A stretch of 64,000 bases of DNA from Vibrio neonatus (GCF_024346975.1 NZ_AP024886.1:62001-126000); one strand, 5' to 3'; shown: positions 46,100-56,203, counted from the first letter of the stretch. Numbers and translations: made by a program. Notes: generated by a model from the sequence alone, not told the origin.

Positions 46100-48178
46100 A
46101 TGAGCAACGACAAAGCACTTGATGCTATCAGAAAGATGAAGCTAGAGAATGATACGTCAGCAGGTAACTTAGTAGACCTACTGCCTATCGAAGTACAGAA
46201 AAGAGACTTTGATCTATCATTCTTGGATACTCTTTCAGAAGCACGTCCACGTCTTCTAGTTCAAGGTGCTGACCTTGCAGAGTTTAAAGCTAAAGTAAAA
46301 GCCGATCCTTCTTTCTGTATGTATGATGATTTCATCAAGAACTCTACTGAAAAGTTCTATGACACTGAACCATACGACGAGCCTCAAGCATACCCACCAG
46401 AAACAGTAGGTAAAGCTTCTCTTTGGCGTCCTTACTGGCGTCAAATGTACGTAGATTGCCAAATGGCAATGAACGCGACTCGTAACCTATCTATTGCTGG
46501 TATCGTTAACGATGACGACGCTCTAATTGCAAAAGCAAAAGCTTGGACTCTAAAACTTGCTACATACGATCCAGATGGCGTGACATCTCGTGGTTACAAT
46601 GACGAAGCGGCTTTCCGTGTTATTGCAGCTATGGCTTGGGGTTACGACTGGCTAAACGCACACTTCACTGATGAAGAGCGTGAAATCGTTAAGAACGCAC
46701 TGATCACTCGTCTAGACGAAATCATGCACCACCTTAAAGTGACAGTTGATCTACTGAACAACCCACTTAACAGCCACGGTGTTCGTTCTATTTCTTCTGC
46801 TATTATCCCAACGTGTATCGCGCTTTACCACGATCACCCTAAAGCAGGCGAATACATTGCTTACGCACTAGAATACTACGCAGTACACTACCCACCATGG
46901 GGCGGTGAAGACGGCGGTTGGGCTGAAGGTCCTGACTACTGGAACACACAAACTGCATTCCTAGGCGAAGCATTCGACCTATTAAAAGCATACTGTGGCG
47001 TAGACATGTTCAACAAAACATTCTACGAAAACACTGGTGACTTCCCACTATACTGCATGCCTGTTCACTCTAAGCGCGCTAGCTTCTGTGACCAGTCTTC
47101 AATTGGTGACTTCCCTGGTCTAAAACTGGCTTACAACATCAAGCACTACGCGGGTGTTAACCAAAAACCAGAATACGTTTGGTACTACAACCAACTTAAA
47201 GCTCGTGATACTGAAGCGCACACTAAATTCTACAACTTCGGTTGGTGGGACTTTGGCTACGACGATCTTCGTTTCAACATCCTTTGGGATGCACCAGAAG
47301 AGAAAGCGCCTTCAAACGATCCATTGTTGAAAGTATTCCCAATCACTGGTTGGGCTGCATTCCACAACAAGATGACTGAGCGCGAAGAACACATCCACAT
47401 GGTATTCAAGTGTTCTCCATTTGGTTCAATCAGCCACTCTCACGCTGATCAAAACGCATTCACTCTACATGCATTTGGTGAAACTCTTGCTTCTATCACT
47501 GGTTACTACGGTGGTTTCGGTGTAGACATGCACACTAAATGGCGTCGTCACACGTTCTCTAAAAACCTTCCACTATTTGGCGGTAAAGGTCAGTACGGCG
47601 AGAACAAGAATACTAAGTTTGAAGGTCACCAAGATCGCTACTGTATTGAAGCCGGTGGTAACATCACTGATTACGATACAGAATCTGATATTAAGATGAT
47701 CGAAGGTGATGCAACTGCATCATACAAATTCTTCGTACCTGAAATCGAATCTTACAAACGTAAAATTTGGTTTGTACAAGGTAAAGTATTCGTAGTTCAA
47801 GACAAAGCGACTCTTTCTGAAGAGAAAGATATGACTTGGCTAATGCACACTACTTTCACTAACGAAGTGGCTGATAAATCATTCACTATCCGTGGTGAGA
47901 AAGCGCATCTAGACGTGAACTTCATCAACGAATCTGCTGACAACATCACTTCTGTGAAAAATGTTGAAGGCTTCGGTGAAGTTGACCCATACGAATTCAA
48001 AGATCTTGAAATCCACCGTCACGTTGAAGTGGAATTCAAACCATCTAAAGAGCACAACATTCTGACTCTTCTTGTTCCTAATAAGAACAACGGTGAGCAA
48101 ATTGAAGTGTCTCACAAACTCGTTGGCAACACTCTTGAGCTAACAGTTGATGGCGAAACAGCAACTATCGAACTGTAA
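46100..48178 (+). CDS. PL15 oligoalginate lyase (heparinase II/III superfamily)
   Basis: 692 aa from ATG at 46100 preceded by GGGAG. No signal peptide, so cytoplasmic. N-terminal (alpha/alpha)n barrel (about 30-400) and C-terminal beta-sandwich. The sequence tracks the PL15 exo-type alginate lyase Atu3025 of Agrobacterium: WRQMYVDCQ, SRGYNDEAAFRVIAAMAWGY, NSHGVRS, GWAEGPDYW, and FGSISHSHADQNAF, the positions of catalytic His and Tyr in that family. It should cut short alginate chains to unsaturated monomers. No other alginate genes are nearby. Codon use looks like that of a highly expressed gene. Confidence 0.85.
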   Translation: MSNDKALDAIRKMKLENDTSAGNLVDLLPIEVQKRDFDLSFLDTLSEARPRLLVQGADLAEFKAKVKADPSFCMYDDFIKNSTEKFYDTEPYDEPQAYPPETVGKASLWRPYWRQMYVDCQMAMNATRNLSIAGIVNDDDALIAKAKAWTLKLATYDPDGVTSRGYNDEAAFRVIAAMAWGYDWLNAHFTDEEREIVKNALITRLDEIMHHLKVTVDLLNNPLNSHGVRSISSAIIPTCIALYHDHPKAGEYIAYALEYYAVHYPPWGGEDGGWAEGPDYWNTQTAFLGEAFDLLKAYCGVDMFNKTFYENTGDFPLYCMPVHSKRASFCDQSSIGDFPGLKLAYNIKHYAGVNQKPEYVWYYNQLKARDTEAHTKFYNFGWWDFGYDDLRFNILWDAPEEKAPSNDPLLKVFPITGWAAFHNKMTEREEHIHMVFKCSPFGSISHSHADQNAFTLHAFGETLASITGYYGGFGVDMHTKWRRHTFSKNLPLFGGKGQYGENKNTKFEGHQDRYCIEAGGNITDYDTESDIKMIEGDATASYKFFVPEIESYKRKIWFVQGKVFVVQDKATLSEEKDMTWLMHTTFTNEVADKSFTIRGEKAHLDVNFINESADNITSVKNVEGFGEVDPYEFKDLEIHRHVEVEFKPSKEHNILTLLVPNKNNGEQIEVSHKLVGNTLELTVDGETATIEL

Positions 48179-48205
48179 TTATTTCGATAAGCTAAAGTAA
48201 ATGTG

Positions 48206-48240
48206 AAAGGCTCTAGATATTGCATCTAGAGCCTTTTTTA
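48206..48240 (+). terminator. Terminator of the PL15 gene
   Basis: Stem GGCTCTAGAT / ATCTAGAGCC with a 5-nt loop and six T. Confidence 0.93.
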
Positions 48241-48468
48241 TTGCATAAGATTTACTAACTGAGTTAACCATCCGTTATGTTTCTATAACAGCCACTTTAA
48301 GAGCCCTCAACGAAACCCTTCAATATACATGTATACCTAAACAGGAATTGTATTAAAATTAACCAAAAGCACACATGCTTGCTCTAATACATCAATTTTC
48401 ATTCGAAACTTGTGTATCTGTGATGTATGTTTAAAAACAGTCTGTTAGAAGAGGATGCAAGGAATCAA

Positions 48469-49371
48469 ATGGCTAAGCACTTCGATAATTTTTATATCTT
48501 TTGCCAAGTAGTTAAATTAGGCAGTATGAAAGCCGCAAGTGAGGAGCTAGAAATCCCGCTATCAACTGTAAGTAGACGCATTTCGACCTTAGAAGAAGAT
48601 GTGAATACGCGCCTTTTCATTCGCTCGAAGACAACGCTTTCGCCAACTAGCACTGGCACTCAATATTATCAACGACTCGCGCCTCACTTTCTTAATCTGG
48701 CAGAAGAAATTGATAATATCAATAACGATAAAAATGATATTTCAGGGCGTGTATCTATCGACTGTACTGACTTTGTTTATCAATACTTTATTAAAGACAA
48801 AGTGGAAGAACTGCTTCGAAAGTACCCAAAACTGAAACTCAAGTTTATCCCTGCTTCCGACACATCCACGTTAGATTCCGATGCCGATATTGGGGTACTG
48901 GTTGGCGATCTTCCAGACAGCAACCTTATTGCTAAAAAGCTAATGTCGATTAATGTCAAAGTGGTCGCATCCCCTGACTTTATTCAAACGCCGCCGACCA
49001 AATTAGCACAGTTAAAAGACATAGATTACATTGGGCATCTACAACATCAACTCATCACAGGTTACAACACCAAGACCCACAATCTGGAAACGGTAAAGCT
49101 GTACCCTAAAATCTCACTCACCGGCGCCGAATCGGTAGTGCAAATGGCAAAGAACAATTTTGGCTTTGCCTTTATTTCGGAATACATTGCCGAAAACGCC
49201 ATCAAACGTGGCGAACTCGTAGAGTGGATGACAGACTATGAGTTCCCAAGCCGTGACATCTCTTTGGTGTACCGCTACAGGGCGCGTAAGACCAATGCCC
49301 AGCAGGTAGTCATCGACGCCATCGTTGCCGGTTTCAATGAATATAAAGAAACCCTAGCCAATCAAGACTAA
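48469..49371 (+). CDS. LysR-family transcriptional regulator
   Basis: 300 aa from ATG at 48469, chosen for AAGGAATCAA before it; an ATG 14 codons earlier is possible. Helix-turn-helix near 14-45 (GSMKAASEELEIPLSTVSRR), then a substrate-binding domain. It follows the PL15 gene on the same strand but behind a terminator, so it is separately expressed; control of the PL15 gene is possible but not shown. Confidence 0.88.
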   Translation: MAKHFDNFYIFCQVVKLGSMKAASEELEIPLSTVSRRISTLEEDVNTRLFIRSKTTLSPTSTGTQYYQRLAPHFLNLAEEIDNINNDKNDISGRVSIDCTDFVYQYFIKDKVEELLRKYPKLKLKFIPASDTSTLDSDADIGVLVGDLPDSNLIAKKLMSINVKVVASPDFIQTPPTKLAQLKDIDYIGHLQHQLITGYNTKTHNLETVKLYPKISLTGAESVVQMAKNNFGFAFISEYIAENAIKRGELVEWMTDYEFPSRDISLVYRYRARKTNAQQVVIDAIVAGFNEYKETLANQD

Positions 49372-49373
49372 GA

Positions 49374-49419
49374 GTTAGCATAAAATGACGCAGCAATAAT
49401 TGTTTCATTTTATGCTAAC
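49374..49419. other. 15-bp perfect inverted repeat between lysR-type gene and uspA-type gene
   Basis: GTTAGCATAAAATGA / TCATTTTATGCTAAC with a 16-nt loop and no T-run. It may be an mRNA-end hairpin or an operator. Confidence 0.6.
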
Positions 49420-49502
49420 TGTCTGATTTGCGAGCTAAGCTGCACACTTTCTCTTCAAATATAACTATGATTAAAGGGTTATTAATCGAAGGGGGTGACG
49501 TT

Positions 49503-49931
49503 ATGAACTACAAACATATTCTAGTCGCACTAGAGCTATCTGAAGACAGTAAACTACTGATAGAAAAGGCTTCCGCTCTGGCAAAAACATTCGAGGCGGA
49601 TGTTTCATTTGTCCATATTGATGGATCACATGGCGAGATTTATACCGAATTAGTGGATATATGTGTCGATGACCAAGAGCCACCAATCAAACGAGTCGCT
49701 ATGGAGCAGTTAAAGCACTTAACCAGTGATGTTGATGTACCATTAAAGCACTTCCTTATTGGTACCGGAGATCTTGGCGACAAGCTTCCTAACACCATTG
49801 CCGACTATGGTTGTGACCTATTGATCTGTGGTCACCATCATGATTTTTGGAGCACTATCATCTCGTACTCCAAACACCTCATCCATAACTCTCCAATTGA
49901 TATCTTAGTGGTACCACTAGAAGGCCAGTAA
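49503..49931 (+). CDS. Universal stress protein, UspA family
   Basis: 142 aa from ATG at 49503 with GGGGGTGA before it. Single Usp domain: MNYKHILVALELSEDSKLLI at the start, GTGDLGDKLPNTI near 98, and CGHHHDFWS...HNSPIDILVVPL at the end. Cytoplasmic stress protein; most like the UspA group that lacks a full ATP-binding G-rich loop. Confidence 0.9.
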   Translation: MNYKHILVALELSEDSKLLIEKASALAKTFEADVSFVHIDGSHGEIYTELVDICVDDQEPPIKRVAMEQLKHLTSDVDVPLKHFLIGTGDLGDKLPNTIADYGCDLLICGHHHDFWSTIISYSKHLIHNSPIDILVVPLEGQ

Positions 49932-49959
49932 TGTCTTTTAGCTTCATCCATTAATATCC

Positions 49960-49992
49960 GATACCAAGTAGACCAGCACGCTACTTGGTATC
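49960..49992 (+). terminator. Hairpin after uspA-type gene
   Basis: 12-bp perfect stem GATACCAAGTAG / CTACTTGGTATC, loop 9 nt, weak T content. It resembles the TACCAA-type hairpin after atpC. Confidence 0.6.
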
Positions 49993-50230
49993 ATATTCAA
50001 CTCAGTATAAAACTCTGCTATCTGCATTACTTTCAAGCCCCTACCCACTAGTCAGTTTTCTATAAACCACCTAAGCTAAATAAGTTCCATTTAATTTATA
50101 CAAACTTAATTTCAGCTTTAGCTAGCTATACCCAATATTGTTATTTCGTGAACATATTGCATAATGCCAACCACAGTAATTGAGCGTTTAGCAATAGCGC
50201 CGACAAAACTCGCATCCTTCAGGGGGAACA

Positions 50231-51847
50231 ATGAAAGTACTGGCACGGATGATTACGCCGCAATATAGACTGATATGGGGCTGCGCCTTATTGTTCTCAG
50301 CTCTATTCAATTTAAGCTTCTTTAAACATTTTATGGATGCTTTTCCAATTGCAGACGGTAATACCGGCTTTGTGGTAAGTGCAGGCGTACTGTTAGTTGC
50401 AGTGCATGCTCTGTTCTTTTCTCTATTAGGCGGGCGATTTTTTACCAAAGCTCTGCTTATATTAGGTTTTTTCATTGGCGCAAGTGCCGCTTATTTCTCT
50501 TGGACGTACGGCGTTGTCATCGACAAAACCATGTTGCAAAACATGATACAAACCGACACAGCCGAAGCCTTTGGTTTGCTCTCCACGCAACTTGTCATAG
50601 TAATGGTTATCTTTGCGGTTGTGCCAGCATTACTTATTTATAAAGTCTCTTTAAATTACCGCTCTCTCTTTATTGAAAGCAGAGCTAAGCTAATTTCTAT
50701 TTTACTGTCGGTGGTGATGATCCTGCTGACCTTACTTGCGTATTCAGCAAACTATGCCTCGTTCTTCCGTGAATACAAAAGCGTACGTTACTACTCAGCG
50801 CCTCTGTTTCCTATTTACTCAGCGGGTAAATATTTTAAGGGCGATCATAAAGATTTACTTAAACCTGCCGATCAAATGCAAAACGTAGCACCTGATGCCA
50901 AGATAGTGCATAAGGTAAAAGATACCCACGAACTGATCGTGCTTATTGTGGGCGAAACAGGACGCGCCGATCACTTTTCATTAAACGGCTACCCTCGCGA
51001 AACCAATCCGCTGCTTAGCAAACGCAAAGGTGTGATCAGTTTTTCTAAAATGACCAGTTGTGGCACCTCTACTGCGGTATCTGTGCCTTGTATGTTCTCG
51101 TCAGATACCCGTTCACAATTTAGCAGTAAGTCTATTTACAATAAGCTCAATGCGCTCGATACCCTCAAAGATAACAATGTTGCAGTGCTTTGGCGGGATA
51201 ATAACTCCAGCTCTAAAGGTGTTGCTGAACGTGTTGAGTATCAGTCGTTCAAGTCACCAGACACCAATACCATCTGCGATCCAGAATGTCGTGATACAGG
51301 CATGCTTGTTGGGCTTGATGATTATGTTAGTCAGCATCCAAATCAAGACATAGTAGTAGTGTTACATTCAATGGGTAGTCATGGCCCTGAGTATTACAAG
51401 CGCTACCCTGCTCGCTTTGAGAAATACACCCCAGTGTGTAAAGGCAACCAGTTAAATAAGTGTTCCAGTGAAGAAATCATTAACGCGTATGATAATACAA
51501 TGTTATTTACTGACTACTTCATCGACCAAAGTATCGATTGGCTAGACACTTATTCAAAACAGTATCGCACCGCTTTGCTATACATCAGTGACCACGGTGA
51601 ATCACTAGGGGAAGATGATATTTATCTGCACGGCATGCCTTACGCATTTGCGCCAGAAGTACAAAAACACGTAGCGGCTATCACTTGGTTAAACGACTCC
51701 TCGCCCTTTAAATACAAGGATGTGGTGAAAAATAAAGACTTACCATTCTCACAAGATAACTTCTACTGCTCAGTGCTATCACTGCTTGAAGTTCAAACCG
51801 AAACTTGCCCACATGAAGCTTCTATTTTCATGAACAAAGGCAATTAA
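50231..51847 (+). CDS. eptA: Lipid A phosphoethanolamine transferase
   Basis: 538 aa. Five N-terminal membrane helices (to about 180), then a periplasmic sulfatase-fold domain. VGETGRADHFSLNGYPRETN (near 242), the catalytic Thr in MTSCGTSTAVSVPC (near 277), LHSMGSHGPEYY (near 378) and YISDHGESLGE (near 454) give the zinc site and nucleophile. It adds phosphoethanolamine to lipid A, lowering affinity for cationic peptides. Start has AGGGGGAACA. Single gene. Confidence 0.92.
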   Translation: MKVLARMITPQYRLIWGCALLFSALFNLSFFKHFMDAFPIADGNTGFVVSAGVLLVAVHALFFSLLGGRFFTKALLILGFFIGASAAYFSWTYGVVIDKTMLQNMIQTDTAEAFGLLSTQLVIVMVIFAVVPALLIYKVSLNYRSLFIESRAKLISILLSVVMILLTLLAYSANYASFFREYKSVRYYSAPLFPIYSAGKYFKGDHKDLLKPADQMQNVAPDAKIVHKVKDTHELIVLIVGETGRADHFSLNGYPRETNPLLSKRKGVISFSKMTSCGTSTAVSVPCMFSSDTRSQFSSKSIYNKLNALDTLKDNNVAVLWRDNNSSSKGVAERVEYQSFKSPDTNTICDPECRDTGMLVGLDDYVSQHPNQDIVVVLHSMGSHGPEYYKRYPARFEKYTPVCKGNQLNKCSSEEIINAYDNTMLFTDYFIDQSIDWLDTYSKQYRTALLYISDHGESLGEDDIYLHGMPYAFAPEVQKHVAAITWLNDSSPFKYKDVVKNKDLPFSQDNFYCSVLSLLEVQTETCPHEASIFMNKGN

Positions 51848-51860
51848 AGATCGAAAACTC

Positions 51861-51894
51861 AGGGGGTTAGATTTTACATTCTAACCCCTTTTTT
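51861..51894 (+). terminator. Terminator of eptA
   Basis: 9-bp stem GGGGTTAGA / TCTAACCCC followed by TTTTTT. The remaining gap to 52183 is AT-rich and contains no gene. Confidence 0.93.
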
Positions 51895-52183
51895 CATTCC
51901 TCAGCCTTCACTCCATTTTGCATTTTTATTTCTAGTCTTTTAAAAACCCAACGATTTTTTTGCCGTAAGCCACAAATCAATTGTCACATTTCATTACACG
52001 CCCGTTCAAAACGTGATCAATCACCGTAAAAATTGAAGAAAAACCGCTCAATCTCACCGTTGCGAGAGTCAGATCCACAAATGGAGTTTATTTGTCATAT
52101 AAGATTACTTCTGCAGTGCAAACAGACGCATACATTAGTTAATCCTAATAGGTGCATAAAATTCCCAAAAAAGGATATCAGGA

Positions 52184-53143
52184 ATGAAAAAGTCTCTAAT
52201 AACGCTTATTGCTTCATCAGTTCTATTCACCGTTGGTGCACAGGCAAAAACACTGACTCTTGGTCATGCAATGAACTTAAACAGTGCAGCGCATGCGGGT
52301 ATGGTCATTTTTGCTGACAAGGTCAAAGAAAAATCCAATGGCGACATCACAGTTAAGATCTTCCCTAATGGCATGTTAGGTTCGGAACGAGATCAAGCTG
52401 AGCAAGTAGTGACCGGCGCCTTAGATATGGCAAAAATCAATGGCTCACTTGCTGAGTCTTTTGAACCGACTTATAAAGCGATTTCCATTCCTTATCTGTT
52501 CCGCAACTCAGACCACATGCACACTTTCATGCGCAGTGACGCAGCAGAGAAACTGCTAGCATCAAGTAAAGGCAAAGGCTTTATCGGCATCACCTTGTAT
52601 GATTCTGGTTCTCGAAGCTTCTACAGCTCAAAACCTATCAACTCTCCAGACGATCTTGCAGGTCTTAAAATCCGTGTCCCTGAGTCCCCAACTATGATGG
52701 AAATGGTACGTCTACTTGGCGCTAAAGCTACACCAGTACCTTTCACAGAGGTATACACTGCACTACAACAAGGGGTTATCGATGCTGCAGAGAACAACAT
52801 TTCTAGCCTAGTTGAAATGAAGCACTCAGAAGTGGCTAAGTTCTACGCAATGGATCAACACATGATGACACCTGATTTGATCATGATTTCAGAAGCGACT
52901 TGGGCTAGCTTGAACCCTGAACAGCAAAAACTGGTAAAAGAAGCGGCGCTTGAGTCTATGGAAGAAGAGATCAAGATTTGGGCTGCTACCGACGACAAAA
53001 ACATGAAAATCGCTAAAGAATCTGGCGTAACTTTCATCGAAGTTGATACCAGTAAGTTCCGTGAAAAAGTCCTTCCTATGATCAACGATGCAAAGAAAGA
53101 CCCTGCATTGAAATACTACATCGACGCAATCGAAGCGATGTAA
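52184..53143 (+). CDS. dctP: TRAP transporter substrate-binding protein DctP
   Basis: 319 aa. Signal peptide 1-21 (IASSVLFTVGAQA), then a DctP-type binding protein: LTLGHAMNLNSAAHAGMV, ITVKIFPNGMLGSERDQAEQ, and the substrate-carboxylate Arg in LKIRVPESPTMMEM (near 165), followed by PFTEVYTALQQGVIDAAENN. Binds an organic acid, probably a C4-dicarboxylate or sugar acid, in the periplasm. First gene of dctPQM. Confidence 0.92.
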   Translation: MKKSLITLIASSVLFTVGAQAKTLTLGHAMNLNSAAHAGMVIFADKVKEKSNGDITVKIFPNGMLGSERDQAEQVVTGALDMAKINGSLAESFEPTYKAISIPYLFRNSDHMHTFMRSDAAEKLLASSKGKGFIGITLYDSGSRSFYSSKPINSPDDLAGLKIRVPESPTMMEMVRLLGAKATPVPFTEVYTALQQGVIDAAENNISSLVEMKHSEVAKFYAMDQHMMTPDLIMISEATWASLNPEQQKLVKEAALESMEEEIKIWAATDDKNMKIAKESGVTFIEVDTSKFREKVLPMINDAKKDPALKYYIDAIEAM

Positions 53144-53180
53144 CCTCACCACTAAATAATATCAATCGTTTAATATCAAT

Positions 53181-53200
53181 GCCCTCCCTTCGCGGAGGGC
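53181..53200 (+). terminator. Hairpin between dctP and dctQ
   Basis: GCCCTCC / GGAGGGC with loop CTTCGC, no long T-run. Probably a partial terminator or mRNA-stabilising hairpin that gives more binding protein than permease. Confidence 0.7.
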
Positions 53201-53230
53201 TTAATCAACCGCTGTTGACGTGGAGGAAGG

Positions 53231-53731
53231 ATGTTCTCAGTTTTACGTCAGTTCAAGACTTTTCTAGATAAGGCTATTTTGACATTTTGCGGCATTGCAA
53301 TTGTCACTTTAGTCATCACCGTAACTTGGCAAGTATTTAGCCGTTATGTACTCAACGACCCTAGCTCATTTACCGATGAACTGGCCCGCTACACCATGAT
53401 TTGGTTTGGACTTGCCGGCGCCAGTTACTTGTTTGGTAAAAATGGTCACCTTGCCATTACTCTCTTTATTGGTTCTGTTAGAGCCAAACACCGTAAATAC
53501 TTTCACATCGTCATCAACCTTATTTCAGTGGCTTTCATTAGCCTTGCGATGGTTAAAGGTGGCTTGTTATTGATGAGCCGCACTATGATGCAATTTTCAC
53601 CGGCATTACAAATCCCTATGGCGTACGTTTATCTCATTTTGCCGCTATCAGGCGTTATCATGCTGACTTATATCCTATTGAGCACCCTTGAGATGTTTGC
53701 CCCAGCACAACCTGTTAAGGAAGGTGAATAA
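53231..53731 (+). CDS. dctQ: TRAP transporter small permease DctQ
   Basis: 166 aa with four membrane helices. Family motif WQVFSRYVLNDPSSFTDELARY near 35-56. Start preceded by GGAGGAAGG. Its stop is one base before the dctM start. Confidence 0.92.
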   Translation: MFSVLRQFKTFLDKAILTFCGIAIVTLVITVTWQVFSRYVLNDPSSFTDELARYTMIWFGLAGASYLFGKNGHLAITLFIGSVRAKHRKYFHIVINLISVAFISLAMVKGGLLLMSRTMMQFSPALQIPMAYVYLILPLSGVIMLTYILLSTLEMFAPAQPVKEGE

Positions 53732-53732
53732 T

Positions 53733-55037
53733 ATGGATATTTCAATTGGCTTCTGGCTGTTGTGCTTGTTCCTATTTTTAATTGCGTTTAGCGTTCCCAT
53801 CGCCATTGCGATTGCTATGTCGTCTTTGGTGATCATGTGCTCTATTCTTCCAAGTAACGTCGCCTTTATGACCGCAGGACAAAAGATAGTCACAGGTATA
53901 GATAGCTTTAGCTTACTTGCCATCCCCTTCTTTATCTTGGCCGGTAACATAATGAATCGAGGCGGCATTGCCGCGCGACTGGTGCAATTTGCCAAAATTT
54001 TAGTGGGTCGTTTGCCCGGCGCACTTTCGCATGTCAACGTATTAGCCAACATGCTATTTGGTTCGGTATCAGGCTCAGCCGTTGCCGCCGCTGCCGCAGT
54101 CGGCAAAACCTTAGAGCCAGAGCTAGAAAAAGAGGGATACGATAAATCGTATTCAACTGCGGTAAACGTCGCTTCTTGTCCAGCTGGGCTATTAATCCCA
54201 CCAAGTAACTCTTTGATCGTATTCTCTGTGGTCAGTGGCGGCACTTCCATTGCTGCGCTATTTATCGCAGGTTACGTGCCGGGAATTCTAATGGGGCTCA
54301 GCTGTATGGTGGTGGCTTATATCATTGCCAAAAGACGCGGCTACCGAAGCGCAGCTGTTGAGCTGACAATGCGCGAAAAACTGATTATTACCTGGCGCGC
54401 CATCCCAAGTATGGGATTAGTGGTGGTGGTCATTGGCGGTATCATTGGTGGAGTGTTTACTGCAACCGAAGGAGCCTGTATTGCGGTGCTGTATTCGTTT
54501 GGTTTATCACTGTGTTATCGAACCTTAGGTTTAAAAGAGCTCAAAACCATTTGTGTTGAAACCGCTGAGATTACCGGCATCATGCTGTTCTTAATTGGCG
54601 CATCAACCATTATGTCTTGGGCAATGGCATTTACTGGCCTGCCGAGCATGATAAGTGAGTGGATGTTGTCTATTTCAGACAACCCAATCATCATCTTTAT
54701 CTTGATGAACATCATCCTGCTCATTGTCGGCATGTTCATGGATTTAACCCCTGCGGTATTAATTTTCACCCCAATATTCATGCCGATTGCTACGCAGCTG
54801 GGCATGCACCCAATCCACTTCGCGATGATGATGATCTTCAATCTATGTATTGGTATTGCCACTCCGCCAGTAGGGACGGCATTGTTTGTCGGTTGTAGTG
54901 TCAGCGGTGCGAGGATTGAAGGGGTAATTCGCGCTATATTGCCGTTTTGCGCGGTGTTAATTGCGACTCTATTGCTGATTACCTTTATTCCGTCAATCAG
55001 CTTGGCATTACCAAGAGCATTTGGTCTGATTAACTAA
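53733..55037 (+). CDS. dctM: TRAP transporter large permease DctM
   Basis: 434 aa from ATG at 53733, preceded by AAGGAAGG; an earlier frame start inside dctQ is rejected. About eleven membrane helices. Motifs: FILAGNIMNRGGIA near 65, FGSVSGSAVAAAAAVG near 107, PPSNSLIVFSVVSGGTS near 155, PPVGTALFVG near 385. Ion-coupled (usually sodium) transport subunit. Confidence 0.92.
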   Translation: MDISIGFWLLCLFLFLIAFSVPIAIAIAMSSLVIMCSILPSNVAFMTAGQKIVTGIDSFSLLAIPFFILAGNIMNRGGIAARLVQFAKILVGRLPGALSHVNVLANMLFGSVSGSAVAAAAAVGKTLEPELEKEGYDKSYSTAVNVASCPAGLLIPPSNSLIVFSVVSGGTSIAALFIAGYVPGILMGLSCMVVAYIIAKRRGYRSAAVELTMREKLIITWRAIPSMGLVVVVIGGIIGGVFTATEGACIAVLYSFGLSLCYRTLGLKELKTICVETAEITGIMLFLIGASTIMSWAMAFTGLPSMISEWMLSISDNPIIIFILMNIILLIVGMFMDLTPAVLIFTPIFMPIATQLGMHPIHFAMMMIFNLCIGIATPPVGTALFVGCSVSGARIEGVIRAILPFCAVLIATLLLITFIPSISLALPRAFGLIN

Positions 55038-55096
55038 GCTCGCGTTAGCTAAGTCAGTCTTAACTAGACAAGCAGAAACAACAGCTTAATCAAAAC

Positions 55097-55134
55097 AAAA
55101 GGCATGCCGATTTTATCGTGCATGCCTTTTTAAT
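55097..55134. terminator. Bidirectional terminator
   Basis: 11-bp stem AAAAGGCATGC / GCATGCCTTTT, serving the TRAP operon and the convergent EamA gene. Confidence 0.88.
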
Positions 55135-55168
55135 CGATATGAACAGCGATTAGAAATAGCGTCCCTTC

Positions 55169-56062
55169 TTAACGAGCGCGTTGACCTAGCAACTGCTTAC
55201 CAAATACATTAATCAATGCCCCAGTCACTATCAATCCGCCACCTAAATAGGTCCAAATTGATGGTATTTCATTAAATATCCATACCCCTAACAGCGCAGA
55301 AAAGACGATTTGTACATACGAATAAGCCGACGCTTTACCCGCTTCTTGGGTTTGCATTGCTTTGGTTAAGCCGTATTGACCTATCTGCGTAAATATACCC
55401 ACCAAAATCAACAGGATAGTCATAAACACACTTGGCCAAACAAAATGATTCCAAATCAACACAATAGATACGGGCAGTGCCACCAGCGGGAAATACATAA
55501 TAATCACCGAGCTATCCTCGGTTTGGCTTAACTTCCTGACAATTATGTAAGCAATAGAGCTGCCAAATGCTCCGCACAGCGCAATACCAATACTAAATAA
55601 AGGCACCTCACTTGTGCCCTCTGCCAAACTCGGTTGCACCATCACCAATAAACCTAATAAGCAAAAGCCAATACAGATCATGGTTGATTTTTGAATGCGC
55701 TCTTTAAGAAATAAGACCCCAAGCAACGCGGTCGAAACAGGATGCACATATTGTAAAATCGTCGCTTCCGCCAACGGCAAGGTCGTGACTGCATAGTAGA
55801 CACACATCAAGGCAGATGTACCCACCACACCGCGCAACAATAGCAGCTGTTTATTGTTACCCCATGCCGAAATGCCTTTACGCTTTACATCGGCATAGCT
55901 AATAATCAAAGACACCAACGCCCTTGCCGCCACAATTTCAAATACCGGAATACCGTAATTGCTGATGTATTTCACGCAGGCAGACATAAACGCAAAACCC
56001 ACCGCAGATAAAAGCATGAAGCGAACCCCAACAGGGATTGATGAGAAAGAAGACGCCGGCAT
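55169..56062 (-). CDS. EamA-family drug/metabolite transporter
   Basis: 297 aa, ten hydrophobic helices in two EamA repeats (about 10-140 and 150-290). VRFMLLSAVGFAFMSACVKY at the start, PLAEATILQYVHPVSTALLG near 95, typical of the DMT 10-helix exporters. Substrate unknown. Confidence 0.88.
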   Translation of the reverse strand: MPASSFSSIPVGVRFMLLSAVGFAFMSACVKYISNYGIPVFEIVAARALVSLIISYADVKRKGISAWGNNKQLLLLRGVVGTSALMCVYYAVTTLPLAEATILQYVHPVSTALLGVLFLKERIQKSTMICIGFCLLGLLVMVQPSLAEGTSEVPLFSIGIALCGAFGSSIAYIIVRKLSQTEDSSVIIMYFPLVALPVSIVLIWNHFVWPSVFMTILLILVGIFTQIGQYGLTKAMQTQEAGKASAYSYVQIVFSALLGVWIFNEIPSIWTYLGGGLIVTGALINVFGKQLLGQRAR

Positions 56063-56203
56063 AGTGTTTAGGTACCGTTAAAAAAGAAGACAACGAATCA
56101 TATATTAATGTGCGCTAGTTCACCATTCTCTGCCAATAAAAGGCGGTAAGTAAAAATGATAGGCGTGAGTAAGAAATAGAAGTTGGAGATATGGAGATTG
56201 GGT

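Noticed and set aside
53675..54250. 191-codon open frame antisense to dctM
   Set aside because: Shadow of a membrane-protein gene; no RBS and no recognisable motif.
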